Source of the DNA: an uncultured Prevotellaceae bacterium
Lineage (GTDB): Bacteria > Bacteroidota > Bacteroidia > Bacteroidales > Bacteroidaceae
DNA length: 39,326 nt
Assembly (NCBI GenBank): GCA_902792635.1
Contig: CADBAG010000022.1
Coordinates: 1-39,326, forward strand
Reading direction: 5' to 3'
The translations under genes and the position numbers were made by a program. The notes beneath the pieces are model-generated. The model ran no database searches. It was given only the letters and a program-made list of their open reading frames with translations, and was not told the DNA's origin. This document shows, piece by piece, positions 22,882-30,409 of this stretch. Positions within the stretch are counted from its first letter, which is position 1. Each line of letters opens with the position of its first letter.

Positions 22882-23823
22882 ATGCGTAAAGTAATAGGTA
22901 TAGGAGAGACGGTGCTCGACATCATCTTCAAGAAGGAACAACCGATCGGAGCTTACCCCGGAGGTTCGACATTCAATGCCATCATCTCACTGGCCCGCTC
23001 CGGCGTTTCCACTTCGTTTATCAGCGAGGCTGGGCAGGACCGGATTGGCCAGAACATCATTAAGTTTCTGAAAGACAATGGTGTAGATGCAAGCAATGTG
23101 AACGTCTATCCCGGTGCCAAGTCGCCTGTATCCTTGGCCTTCCTCGATGATAACAACGATGCCGAATACATTTTCTACAAGGATCATCCGCACGACCAGC
23201 TCGACTTTGTCTATCCGGATATCCAGCCCGATGACATCGTACTTTTCGGCTCTTTCTATGCCGTCAACCCCGTGATACGTCCGCAGATTGTAGGCTTGCT
23301 CGACTATGCACGTGCTCACGGCGCCATCATCTATTACGACGTCAACTATCGCAGCTCACATAAGAACGATGTGATGAAGATCACGCCCAACTATCTTGAG
23401 AACCTCGAATATGCGGATATCGTGCGCGGTTCGCGTGAGGATTTTGACGTTCTCTATAAGATTGATGACCCTGATAAAGTGTATCAGGCAGAGATAAGTT
23501 TCTATTGCAAGAAGTTTATCTATACGAGTGGCGCCAAGCCTGTGAGCCTCTATGCTGACAACGGATTCAGGAAGTCATACCCCGTGGCTCCGATGGAGAC
23601 CGTGAGTACGATTGGCGCTGGCGACAACTTCAATGCGGGCTTCATCTATGGCATGCTGAAAAACAATATCACGCGCCGCGATATTGAGAATGGCTTGACA
23701 GAAGAGCAATGGGATGCGTGCATCGCCAGCGGCCAGCGCTTCTCTGCCGAGGCGTGCAAGACGATATACAATTATGTAGCCCCACCAAGCCTCCCCGAAG
23801 GGGAGGATGTTGAACACTTATAA
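22882..23823 (+). CDS. PfkB/ribokinase-family sugar kinase
   Basis: This 313-aa cytosolic kinase phosphorylates a sugar with ATP. It opens with VIGIGETVLDIIF, carries the sugar-binding YPGGSTFNAIISLARSG (~24-40) and the PfkB signature 2 with the catalytic aspartate in STIGAGDNFNAGFIYG (~247-262). Similarity is to fructokinase-like members, but the substrate cannot be fixed. The last ~12 codons (PPSLPEGEDVEHL) are written by one arm of a 29-bp intergenic inverted repeat (23785-23813), so the C-terminus was probably extended when that repeat arrived. It is monocistronic with its own promoter and a bidirectional terminator behind. Confidence 0.92.
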   Translation: MRKVIGIGETVLDIIFKKEQPIGAYPGGSTFNAIISLARSGVSTSFISEAGQDRIGQNIIKFLKDNGVDASNVNVYPGAKSPVSLAFLDDNNDAEYIFYKDHPHDQLDFVYPDIQPDDIVLFGSFYAVNPVIRPQIVGLLDYARAHGAIIYYDVNYRSSHKNDVMKITPNYLENLEYADIVRGSREDFDVLYKIDDPDKVYQAEISFYCKKFIYTSGAKPVSLYADNGFRKSYPVAPMETVSTIGAGDNFNAGFIYGMLKNNITRRDIENGLTEEQWDACIASGQRFSAEACKTIYNYVAPPSLPEGEDVEHL

Positions 23824-23901
23824 GAGCTATTGAAAAGAGCCATACCTTGATTGGGTATGGCTCTTTTACATATCAACATCCTCCCCTTCGGGGAGGCTTG
23901 G
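23785..23901. repeat. 29-bp perfect inverted repeat around a terminator
   Basis: Positions 23785-23813 and 23873-23901 are exact reverse complements. Each contains the smaller palindrome CTCCCC-(GAA/TTC)-GGGGAG. The left arm is inside the kinase coding sequence and the right arm just before the end of the convergent thioredoxin gene. A degenerate relative of the arm lies at about 31663-31726. Confidence 0.85.
23833..23867. terminator. Bidirectional intrinsic terminator
   Basis: AAAAGAGCCATACC pairs perfectly over 14 bp with GGTATGGCTCTTTT around a 7-nt loop. It separates the convergent kinase and thioredoxin genes and has T runs on both strands. Confidence 0.85.
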
Positions 23902-23917
23902 AAGGGCTTCTCTTACA

Positions 23918-25063
23918 TTACTTCTTTCCGAACGTCTCGTCGAGGAAGGTATAGAACGCAGAATCCTCACCAACAACAGTCTTCACAATCTTGCCATCAG
24001 GACCCACAAGGATCTTTGTCGGGAAGCCCGTAATTCCATAGAGATCGGTTGTCTGTACAGCGCCGGTACGAGGCTGATAGACATGCTTCCAAGGCAATTG
24101 ATACTTCTTCACACCAGCTTTCCACTTGTCCTGAGTCTCATTGCAGTCGATAGAGAGAATCTCGAACTTACCTTTATATTTGTTGTAGTACTCCTTCATC
24201 TTTGGAATACCGCGCACACACCATACGCACCACGTGCCCCAGAAGTCGAGCAGCACATACTTGCCCTTGAAACTTGACAGTTTCAGCGGCTTGCCATTGA
24301 GGTCGTTGAGCGTGAAGTCGGGAGCTACAGTGCCGGCAGCCTGCTTCTTGGCAGAAGCCTGCTCAGCCTGTTCCTGCTTCTCAATCTCATCGATAACACC
24401 CTGATAATAGTCGTGCATACGGCCATTCTTGATATTATCAGAGAGCGATGCAGCGGCTTTCTTCATGGCATCGATATTATCAAGACGTGGAATGAACGCA
24501 GCAGCGCCCTCAGAGTCGGGATGCTTGGCGATGAAATCGACCATGGCTTCCGTTGCCTGTTTCTGCAAGGCGGGAGCCTTCTCCTCATACTCTTTCGATA
24601 CGACATCTTGTTTCTCACCGTTGGCCATACGCTTCTCTAAAGAAGCCATCAGATCGCTCAGCGGCTTCATAGCTGCATCGTTGGCGCGGTCAGCCTCATT
24701 AAACTGCTCGTAGAACTTACTGCCGCTATAATAATAAGCAGAGTTCAGGTCACCTGTCAGCACAGCTTTCTCGCCCGGCACAGCGATGGCACTGAAGCCG
24801 ATACGCTCTTCCTGGCGCAGCGTGCCCGGCGTGTAAGCATAGATATCCATCGGCTTCTCCACATTGACGGTGAAGTTGAACTGTCCGTCTTTCGTCAGCA
24901 CCGTGTCGCGTTTCATGCCCTGTTCTGTCGGCGTGATGACGATAAGCGTGTCTTTCAGGCCCTTGAGGTTGCCTGAGAAGTTCACGCTCCCTTTCTCATC
25001 TGCAGCATTAGCCGATGCAGCAAGCAACGTCAATGCAGCCATTGTAAGGATTGTTTTCTTCAT
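23918..25063 (-). CDS. Periplasmic TlpA-like thiol-disulfide oxidoreductase with DUF4369-type N-terminus
   Basis: This 381-aa protein begins with a signal peptide (MKKTILTMAALTLLAASANA). Residues ~25-120 form a beta-rich DUF4369-like domain common in Bacteroidota, then a helical spacer (~125-240) rich in charged residues, then a thioredoxin domain (~245-381) with Cys279-Val-Trp-Cys282 in FWGTWCVWCVRG and the cis-proline motif GITGFPTKILVG. It should reduce or exchange disulfides of envelope proteins. It lies 19 bp downstream of a DEAD-box helicase gene on the same strand, with no separate promoter obvious. Confidence 0.9.
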   Translation of the reverse strand: MKKTILTMAALTLLAASANAADEKGSVNFSGNLKGLKDTLIVITPTEQGMKRDTVLTKDGQFNFTVNVEKPMDIYAYTPGTLRQEERIGFSAIAVPGEKAVLTGDLNSAYYYSGSKFYEQFNEADRANDAAMKPLSDLMASLEKRMANGEKQDVVSKEYEEKAPALQKQATEAMVDFIAKHPDSEGAAAFIPRLDNIDAMKKAAASLSDNIKNGRMHDYYQGVIDEIEKQEQAEQASAKKQAAGTVAPDFTLNDLNGKPLKLSSFKGKYVLLDFWGTWCVWCVRGIPKMKEYYNKYKGKFEILSIDCNETQDKWKAGVKKYQLPWKHVYQPRTGAVQTTDLYGITGFPTKILVGPDGKIVKTVVGEDSAFYTFLDETFGKK

Positions 25064-25082
25064 TGTATTTCTATTTTATGAT

Positions 25083-26960
25083 TTATTTCTTTTTCGGATA
25101 GCGCCGTGCCCATCCTTCTTCAGAGAAGTCGGGCTCCTCATCCTTGAAGTCGACGTCGCCACCTTTCATCAGTGCGCGCCAGTCGTCCTTGCCTTTGGCA
25201 CCACCATTATCCTTTCGACCACCGGCATTTCGTCTGCCATCTGTCTTCTTTCTACCGTATTCTTTTTTCTTTAGCGAAGCGTCATGCGAAGCGTTAGAGC
25301 GCGGAGCGCCCTCGTCGGCATCATTGCACCTCACCTCGCGTCCTTTATACCGTACGCCATTGAGTGCGCGCATCACCTTGTCGGCATCCTTCTCGGGTAC
25401 CTCGATATACGAGAACTTCGACAGCAGATCGATATGACCGATCTCCTGCTTCGGGCCATGGACATGATGGTTGACAAACTGCATCACCTCGCCCGGATAG
25501 AACCCATCGGTCTTACCGAGATTGATGAAGAGGCGACGGTAACCGGCCTCAGCCTTGCGAGGACCCCGCTGACGGGTTCTGCCACCCTCTGTATTCCTTC
25601 TTCTTTCTTCTTTATTCTTTCGCTCCGAGGTACGAGGAGCGGTTATCTCCGGCGCATTCTTGTAATAGTCGAGGAACTTACCGAAGGTGTTCGACACCAT
25701 CTTCTTGATGATATCCTCCTTGTCGATATATTCAAACTGACGGTTGATGTCGGCCATGTATGGAGCAATAAGGTCTTCATCGACATCCGTCTTCATGATG
25801 TCGTCCATCGACTTATAAAGCTGCTTCTTGCAGATCTCCTCCGGCGTGGGGAGCGTACCTTCCACAAAATCCTTGCCGATGACCTTCTCGATGGCTCTTA
25901 CCTTGAACTTCTCACGGATATGGATAATGGAGATGCTCGTGCCTTTCTTTCCTGCACGTCCTGTACGTCCGGAGCGATGGGTATAGTTCTCTACATCGTC
26001 GGGCAAGCCATAGTTGATGACGTGCGTGAGGTCATCGACATCGAGGCCACGCGCTGCCACATCGGTAGCCACAAGGAGCTGCACGAGATGCTGGCGGAAC
26101 TTCTGCATCGTGAGGTCACGCTGCTGCTGCGAGAGATCGCCGTGGAGCGACTCGGCATTGTATCCGTCTTTTATGAGCTTATCGGCCACTTCCTGCGTCT
26201 CAAGTTTCGTACGGCAGAAGATGATAGCATAGATGCGCGGATAATAGTCGACGATACGCTTCAGCGCGAGATACTTATCCTTGGCATTGACAAGATAATA
26301 GATATGATTGACGTTCTCGGCGCCCTCATTGCGCGAGCCTACGACAATCTCCTTATAGTCATGCAGATAGTTGGTAGCAATTTTCTCAATCTCCTTACTC
26401 ATCGTAGCGGAGAAGAGCAGTGTGTTGCGGTCCTCGGGCACCTGCTCGAAGATAGCATTGATACTGTCGGAGAAGCCCATGTTCAGCATCTCGTCGGCCT
26501 CGTCAAGCACGACGTTACGGATGTTGTCGAGCTTCACCTTGCCACGCTCCATGAGGTCGATGAGACGGCCCGGCGTAGCCACGATAATCTGTGCACCATG
26601 ACGCAACTCGTTGATCTGTGTGCCGATAGAGGCACCACCATACACAGGGATGATGTGCATGTGCGGGATATACTTGGCAAACGAACTGAGATCATCAGCT
26701 ATCTGCAGGCATAGCTCACGCGTAGGACTGAGGATCAGTGCCTGCGTGTCTTTCGTCGTGGCATCAGTACGCTGCAACACAGGAATGCCATAGGCAGCCG
26801 TCTTACCGGTGCCCGTCTGTGCTAAGGCGATGACGTCGTTGTGCTCTCCAAGCAGATAAGGGATAACTTCCTCCTGTACGGGCATGGGCTGCTCGAACCC
26901 AAGCTCTTCAATAGCGCGGCGAATAGGCTCGCTCACGCCCAATTCTTCAAATGTTTTCAA
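25083..26960 (-). CDS. DEAD-box ATP-dependent RNA helicase
   Basis: This 625-aa helicase carries all core motifs: Q motif region (FEQPMPVQEEVIP), Walker A AQTGTGKTA (48-56), PTRELCLQ, DEAD in VLDEADEMLNMGF, SAT, and HRSGRTGRAGKKG (motif VI). A DbpA-type RNA-binding domain follows (~475-555; RRLFINLGKTDGFYPGEVMQ), and the tail is basic and glycine-rich. This is the DeaD/CsdA type, acting in ribosome assembly and RNA decay. The spacer at ~440-475 is Arg/Lys-rich. A TAACTTTG box lies 31 bp upstream of the ATG at 26960, and it is divergent from the LOG-family gene. Confidence 0.94.
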   Translation of the reverse strand: MKTFEELGVSEPIRRAIEELGFEQPMPVQEEVIPYLLGEHNDVIALAQTGTGKTAAYGIPVLQRTDATTKDTQALILSPTRELCLQIADDLSSFAKYIPHMHIIPVYGGASIGTQINELRHGAQIIVATPGRLIDLMERGKVKLDNIRNVVLDEADEMLNMGFSDSINAIFEQVPEDRNTLLFSATMSKEIEKIATNYLHDYKEIVVGSRNEGAENVNHIYYLVNAKDKYLALKRIVDYYPRIYAIIFCRTKLETQEVADKLIKDGYNAESLHGDLSQQQRDLTMQKFRQHLVQLLVATDVAARGLDVDDLTHVINYGLPDDVENYTHRSGRTGRAGKKGTSISIIHIREKFKVRAIEKVIGKDFVEGTLPTPEEICKKQLYKSMDDIMKTDVDEDLIAPYMADINRQFEYIDKEDIIKKMVSNTFGKFLDYYKNAPEITAPRTSERKNKEERRRNTEGGRTRQRGPRKAEAGYRRLFINLGKTDGFYPGEVMQFVNHHVHGPKQEIGHIDLLSKFSYIEVPEKDADKVMRALNGVRYKGREVRCNDADEGAPRSNASHDASLKKKEYGRKKTDGRRNAGGRKDNGGAKGKDDWRALMKGGDVDFKDEEPDFSEEGWARRYPKKK

Positions 26961-26991
26961 AAAAATATAGCTATATAATATAAATAATGTG

Positions 26992-26999
26992 CAAAGTTA
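26992..26999 (-). promoter_or_regulatory. -7 box of the DEAD-box helicase gene
   Basis: TAACTTTG on the minus strand, followed by about 25 nt of leader. No clear TTG element was found at the right distance. Confidence 0.6.
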
Positions 27000-27043
27000 C
27001 GGGAAAGATAACTATTATACGATAAAATGATGATAATAATTGT

Positions 27044-27051
27044 TATCTTTG
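27044..27051 (+). promoter_or_regulatory. -7 box of the LOG-family gene
   Basis: TATCTTTG, with an expected transcription start at about 27056. This places the first ATG (27061) almost at the RNA end and favours the second ATG at 27073. Confidence 0.6.
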
Positions 27052-27072
27052 CAAGATTAAATGATTACAGAT

Positions 27073-27600
27073 ATGAAGATAGCAGTATTTTGTTCAGCAA
27101 ATGACAATATCGACAAGTGTTATTTCTCTGCAGCTGAGGAACTTGGTCATTGGATAGGCGCCAACGGACACATGCTCGTCTATGGAGGTCAGGACCGCGG
27201 TCTCATGCGCTGCGTGGGCCAGGCCGTGCACGAGAGTGGCGGGCAACTCATCGGCGTCATCCCGCAGATTCTTGTCAAGGCCGGCCAGCGCCCCGACTAC
27301 CTCGATGTAGAGATTCCGTGCGACAACCTCGCCGACCGCAAAGAGATGATGCTCGCCCAGGCAGATGCCTGCATCGCACTGCCCGGTGGCATCGGGACCC
27401 TCGACGAGGTTTTCACCGTGGCTGCCTCGCACAACATAGGATACCACGCAAAAATGGTTATTCTCTACAACATCAACGGCTTCTGGAACAAGACCATCGA
27501 AATGCTCGAAGATATGCAGGCACGCGGCTTCATCCGGGGACAGTGGAGCGATTATATCAAGGTGGCAAACGATTTCGAAGACCTGAAAAAATTGCTTTAG
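27073..27600 (+). CDS. LOG-family protein (cytokinin riboside phosphoribohydrolase-like)
   Basis: The protein has the Rossmann-like LOG fold with MLVYGGQDRGLM and the signature PGGIGTLDEVF (~103-113). Family members hydrolyse nucleoside 5'-monophosphates, releasing the base and ribose 5-phosphate; the older label is lysine decarboxylase-like, which is not supported. The frame has an ATG at 27061, but the -7 box ends at 27051, and homologous proteins typically start at the MKIAVFCS-like sequence, so I choose 27073 (175 aa). A hairpin (27613-27654) separates it from the NigD-like gene. Confidence 0.88.
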   Translation: MKIAVFCSANDNIDKCYFSAAEELGHWIGANGHMLVYGGQDRGLMRCVGQAVHESGGQLIGVIPQILVKAGQRPDYLDVEIPCDNLADRKEMMLAQADACIALPGGIGTLDEVFTVAASHNIGYHAKMVILYNINGFWNKTIEMLEDMQARGFIRGQWSDYIKVANDFEDLKKLL

Positions 27601-27612
27601 CACCATGCAAGG

Positions 27613-27654
27613 TTTTGTCCTTCCCTGCATTTACAAGGCAGAGAAAGGACAAAA
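27613..27654. terminator. Hairpin between LOG and NigD-like genes
   Basis: TTTTGTCCTT and the following bases pair with AAGGACAAAA, with an inner CCCTGC/GCAGAG extension containing a bulge and mismatch. It ends just before the ATG at 27657, so it could limit read-through or mask the ribosome site of the lipoprotein gene. It has no T tract. Confidence 0.45.
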
Positions 27655-27656
27655 CT

Positions 27657-28343
27657 ATGAAGAACAAATTATTTCGATTATTCGGCCTTGCCCTCCTGTT
27701 AGTAGCAGGAGCGTGCAGTTTACAGTCGTGCGACAACGACGATGACAATGATGAGTTGATCATTGATCCATACCTTCGTGCCAATGCTATCGTGACGGTG
27801 AAAACCGATTCAACGAGCGGCCTATGCTACCTCCAGCTCGACGATTCGACAAAGTTGTTACCTACCAACATGAAGAAGTCGCCATACAACAAAGAGGTGC
27901 GCGCCCTCGCGCTCGTCCGCTATACAGGCGAGAATGCTGATAAAAACTATCCCTGCGTGTATCTCGACCGACTCGACAGTATCCGTACAAAGATGATGTC
28001 ACCGGCTGTGGACAACATGGACAAGGTCTATGGCAACGATCCGTTAGAGATTGTGAAAGACTGGTCTACCGTCTGTGAGGACGGATACCTCACCCTCCGC
28101 TTCCGCACCTACTTCGGCGGAGCAGCCACGCACACGCTGCGCCTCGTACGCACAGGTGACAACACAGTGACGCTCTATCACGACGCCAACAATGACGTAC
28201 AAGGACGCGCCGGTGATGGTCTCATTGCCTTCCGTCTCAACAACCTGCCGGATACCAATGGTAAATATAAGGAATTCACGTTGAAATGGACTTCTTTTAC
28301 GGGCGAGAAGAGCGTGACATTCAAATACAAAACAAGGAAGTAA
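27657..28343 (+). CDS. NigD-like lipoprotein
   Basis: This 228-aa protein starts MKNKLFRLFGLALLLVAGAC and then has LQSC followed by a run of D/N residues. A lipoprotein signal with the acylated Cys in LQSC and an acidic linker behind is the layout of NigD/NigD-like proteins of Bacteroidota, where acidic residues after the Cys favour surface export. The remainder is beta-rich and matches the NigD-like two-domain pattern (N-terminal small barrel, C-terminal beta-sandwich). The function is unknown; the name derives from bacteriocin-associated loci. The frame is open upstream to 27150, but that part is antisense-like shadow of the LOG gene in another frame. Confidence 0.83.
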   Translation: MKNKLFRLFGLALLLVAGACSLQSCDNDDDNDELIIDPYLRANAIVTVKTDSTSGLCYLQLDDSTKLLPTNMKKSPYNKEVRALALVRYTGENADKNYPCVYLDRLDSIRTKMMSPAVDNMDKVYGNDPLEIVKDWSTVCEDGYLTLRFRTYFGGAATHTLRLVRTGDNTVTLYHDANNDVQGRAGDGLIAFRLNNLPDTNGKYKEFTLKWTSFTGEKSVTFKYKTRK

Positions 28344-28359
28344 CAAACCTTCGTATTAA

Positions 28360-28468
28360 GGTCCTCGAAGAGGGCCAATATGGTTAGCCCCAGGTGAGGC
28401 GAAGCCGTAACCTGGGGTTGAGAATGACAGTAACGAACTTAACTGTCGGCCTCGAAGAGGGCGAACCT
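28360..28468. repeat. Composite palindromic repeat, truncated copy C
   Basis: Only the left half is present: palindrome GGTCCTCGAAGAGGGCC (28360-28376), stem CCCCAGGT/ACCTGGGG-like (about 28390-28417) with a shorter loop than copies A and B, then the first arm of the central hairpin (CGGCCTCGAAGAGGGCGAAC, 28447-28466). The right half is missing; the sequence runs into the leader of the sigma factor gene. Confidence 0.75.
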
Positions 28469-28495
28469 TATAAGGGGAGGTAACATAAATATTTG

Positions 28496-29062
28496 ATGGA
28501 CAACGAACAGCATATCCTACAGATGTTCGCACGGGGCGATAACCGCGCGATGGATGTGCTGTACGCTGTTTATGCCGACTACCTCACAGGCGTCTGCAGC
28601 CGATACATCCCACAATACGATGATCTTTGCGATGTATTGCAGGAAGCCCTTGTGAAGGTGTTTACCTCTATCTCCAAGTTTCAGTATAAAGGCAGCGGCT
28701 CGCTGAAAGCGTGGCTCACACGAGTCGTCATCAATGAGGCCCTGATGTTTCTTCGCAACAAGAAAAAGATGCGCTTCGTGGATGACGACCAAGATATTCC
28801 TGACCAGGCAGAGGATCCGCCCGACCCTGACGAGATGAATGCCGACAAGGTAGCGGCAGCCATCCAAATGTTGCCCGACGGCTACCGCACCGTATTCAAC
28901 CTCTACGCCATAGAGGGAAAGAGCCACAAGGAGATTGCTAAGATCTTGAATATCAAGCCAGACACTTCCGCCTCACAATACCACCGCGCGAAGAACATGT
29001 TAGTGAAGCTATTAAAGGGCCAGCAAACACAAAACAAAATGAGGAAGGAGGAACGAAGATGA
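28496..29062 (+). CDS. ECF-type RNA polymerase sigma factor
   Basis: This 188-aa protein has sigma region 2 (~20-90, with DLCDVLQEALVKVFTSISKF and SLKAWLTRVVINEALMFL) and region 4 (~125-180, with LPDGYRTVFNLYAIEGKSHK and EIAKILNIKPDTSASQYHRA), the minimal ECF layout. The ATG at 28496 is preferred; a TTG one codon earlier is in frame. It overlaps the next gene by 4 bp (ATGA), so the two are translationally coupled and form a sigma/anti-sigma pair. The truncated composite repeat stands directly upstream and no -7 box was recognised there, so the promoter may be in or before the repeat, or may be an ECF-type autoregulated one. Confidence 0.93.
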   Translation: MDNEQHILQMFARGDNRAMDVLYAVYADYLTGVCSRYIPQYDDLCDVLQEALVKVFTSISKFQYKGSGSLKAWLTRVVINEALMFLRNKKKMRFVDDDQDIPDQAEDPPDPDEMNADKVAAAIQMLPDGYRTVFNLYAIEGKSHKEIAKILNIKPDTSASQYHRAKNMLVKLLKGQQTQNKMRKEERR

Positions 29063-30354
29063 ACAACAACAGAATACACGATAACGGAATAAACGAACGG
29101 ATCAACGATGAAGCATGGATCAAAGAGGTTCGCCGCCTGATGGCCGAGCGCGAGGTTAAAGCGCCTGACCACCTGCTTGATGCCGTGAAACAGGAACTCG
29201 CTGCCAAAGCACAAGAGGAGCCCGAAGCTTTGCTTAATCAGCCCGCTTCATCGTCAAAAGCCCGCCTCGTATCACTGCGCAGCTACCGTTGGGCAGCTGC
29301 CGCTGCTATCGTTGTGGCCATTGCGCTGCCCCTCACCCTCCTCCGTAGGGGCGGCACCCCCCTCGTCCCCCCATCCATCGGGGGGCTGGAATGTGGCCGT
29401 CCTAACACTGACTCGGCCCAATCTATAGCATCTGCAGCACCCACAGATTCGAAGTCTACAATGGCATCGAAATCTTCTTCCATTGAGCCATCCGTATCTT
29501 CGTTGGCCTCAGCATCCCCGTACCTCGCCCTCAACAGTTCATCATCTGACACACTATTAACACCCAACACCCCAACACCCACGCAACACTCAACACTCAA
29601 CGAGCCATCAACAAAGCAGAAACGCACTTACAACAACTACCATGATGACAACTACGACTATCCACAGCCCAGTCATCAAAGCAGCCATGGTTTATCATTG
29701 ACCGCTTACTGTGGCGGCATCGGCTCGGGCTCAGGCAACGGCAGTGGCATGACGCAAGGTCTTCTTATGGCTGATGCTGCACCTTATGGCATTACCTCTG
29801 TCGACATGCTCTCAGGAACTGCTAACAAGAATAGACTTGTAGCCGTCGACCGCAAGAAGATGAAAGCACACCATAATCAGCCTATCAAGGTCGGTGTGAG
29901 CGTAGGCTATGCGCTGACAAACCGCTGGGCCGTAAACACCGGCGTGACCTACAGTTATCTCTCATCCGACTTCACAGCTGATGGCGAACCCAAGCAGACA
30001 CAGAAGCTCCATTATGTCGGCATCCCTCTCTCGGCAAGTTACAGTGTGCTCAAAGGCCACAAGGCAGAGGTCTATATCACTGCCGGCGGCGAGGTGGAGA
30101 AACTCGTAAAAGGCACGGTTTCATCGGAGAATAGTCTGTCCACCAACAGCAATGAGAAAGTCAAGGAGAGTCGTCCGCAGTTCTCTGCAAAAGCTGCTGT
30201 AGGCGGTGCCTACCACTTCACGCCATCACTGAGCATCTATGCCGAGCCAGGCGTCAGTTATTATTTCGACAACCACAGTTCGGTCATCAATGTCTATAAA
30301 GACCGTCCTACAAGCTTCTCACTGAACGTCGGCGTGCGGTATACCGTGAAGTAA
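29059..30354 (+). CDS. Anti-sigma-like protein fused to an outer-membrane beta-barrel
   Basis: In this 431-aa protein residues 1-72 are soluble, acidic/basic and helical (INDEAWIKEVRRLMAEREVK), as expected for an anti-sigma or sigma-binding region. One TM helix follows (~77-95). Residues ~98-230 are a Ser/Pro/Thr-rich periplasmic linker. From ~265 alternating aromatic strands (KVGVSVGYALTNRWAVNTGV, YVGIPLSASYSV, SIYAEPGVSYYF) end with GVRYTVK, the look of an 8-stranded OmpA/OMP_b-brl barrel. One chain would thus link cytoplasmic sigma factor, inner membrane and outer membrane. It overlaps the sigma gene by 4 bp. The linker DNA resembles intergenic repeats. Confidence 0.82.
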   Translation: MNNNRIHDNGINERINDEAWIKEVRRLMAEREVKAPDHLLDAVKQELAAKAQEEPEALLNQPASSSKARLVSLRSYRWAAAAAIVVAIALPLTLLRRGGTPLVPPSIGGLECGRPNTDSAQSIASAAPTDSKSTMASKSSSIEPSVSSLASASPYLALNSSSSDTLLTPNTPTPTQHSTLNEPSTKQKRTYNNYHDDNYDYPQPSHQSSHGLSLTAYCGGIGSGSGNGSGMTQGLLMADAAPYGITSVDMLSGTANKNRLVAVDRKKMKAHHNQPIKVGVSVGYALTNRWAVNTGVTYSYLSSDFTADGEPKQTQKLHYVGIPLSASYSVLKGHKAEVYITAGGEVEKLVKGTVSSENSLSTNSNEKVKESRPQFSAKAAVGGAYHFTPSLSIYAEPGVSYYFDNHSSVINVYKDRPTSFSLNVGVRYTVK

Positions 30355-30393
30355 AAATATTACCAATCAGCGACCTACCTCAAATAAATTCAG

Positions 30394-30401
30394 TACCTTT
30401 G
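30394..30401 (+). promoter_or_regulatory. -7 box of the SpmAB-like gene
   Basis: TACCTTTG ends nine bases before the ATG at 30410, leaving a leader of only about four or five bases. No TTG element was found at the usual distance. Confidence 0.55.
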
Positions 30402-30409
30402 CACCCACT

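Noticed and set aside
25284-26714. 476-codon open frame antisense to the DEAD-box helicase gene
   Set aside because: The helicase motifs on the minus strand are complete and unambiguous; the antisense product is low-complexity (I/L/D/E/R) without a domain.
27061-27600. LOG-family protein annotated as lysine decarboxylase
   Set aside because: The PGGIGTLDE signature belongs to LOG phosphoribohydrolases; there is no pyridoxal-phosphate motif.
27150-27656. N-terminal extension of the NigD-like protein by 169 codons
   Set aside because: The extension is an Arg-rich alternate frame of the LOG gene; a proper lipoprotein signal starts at 27657.
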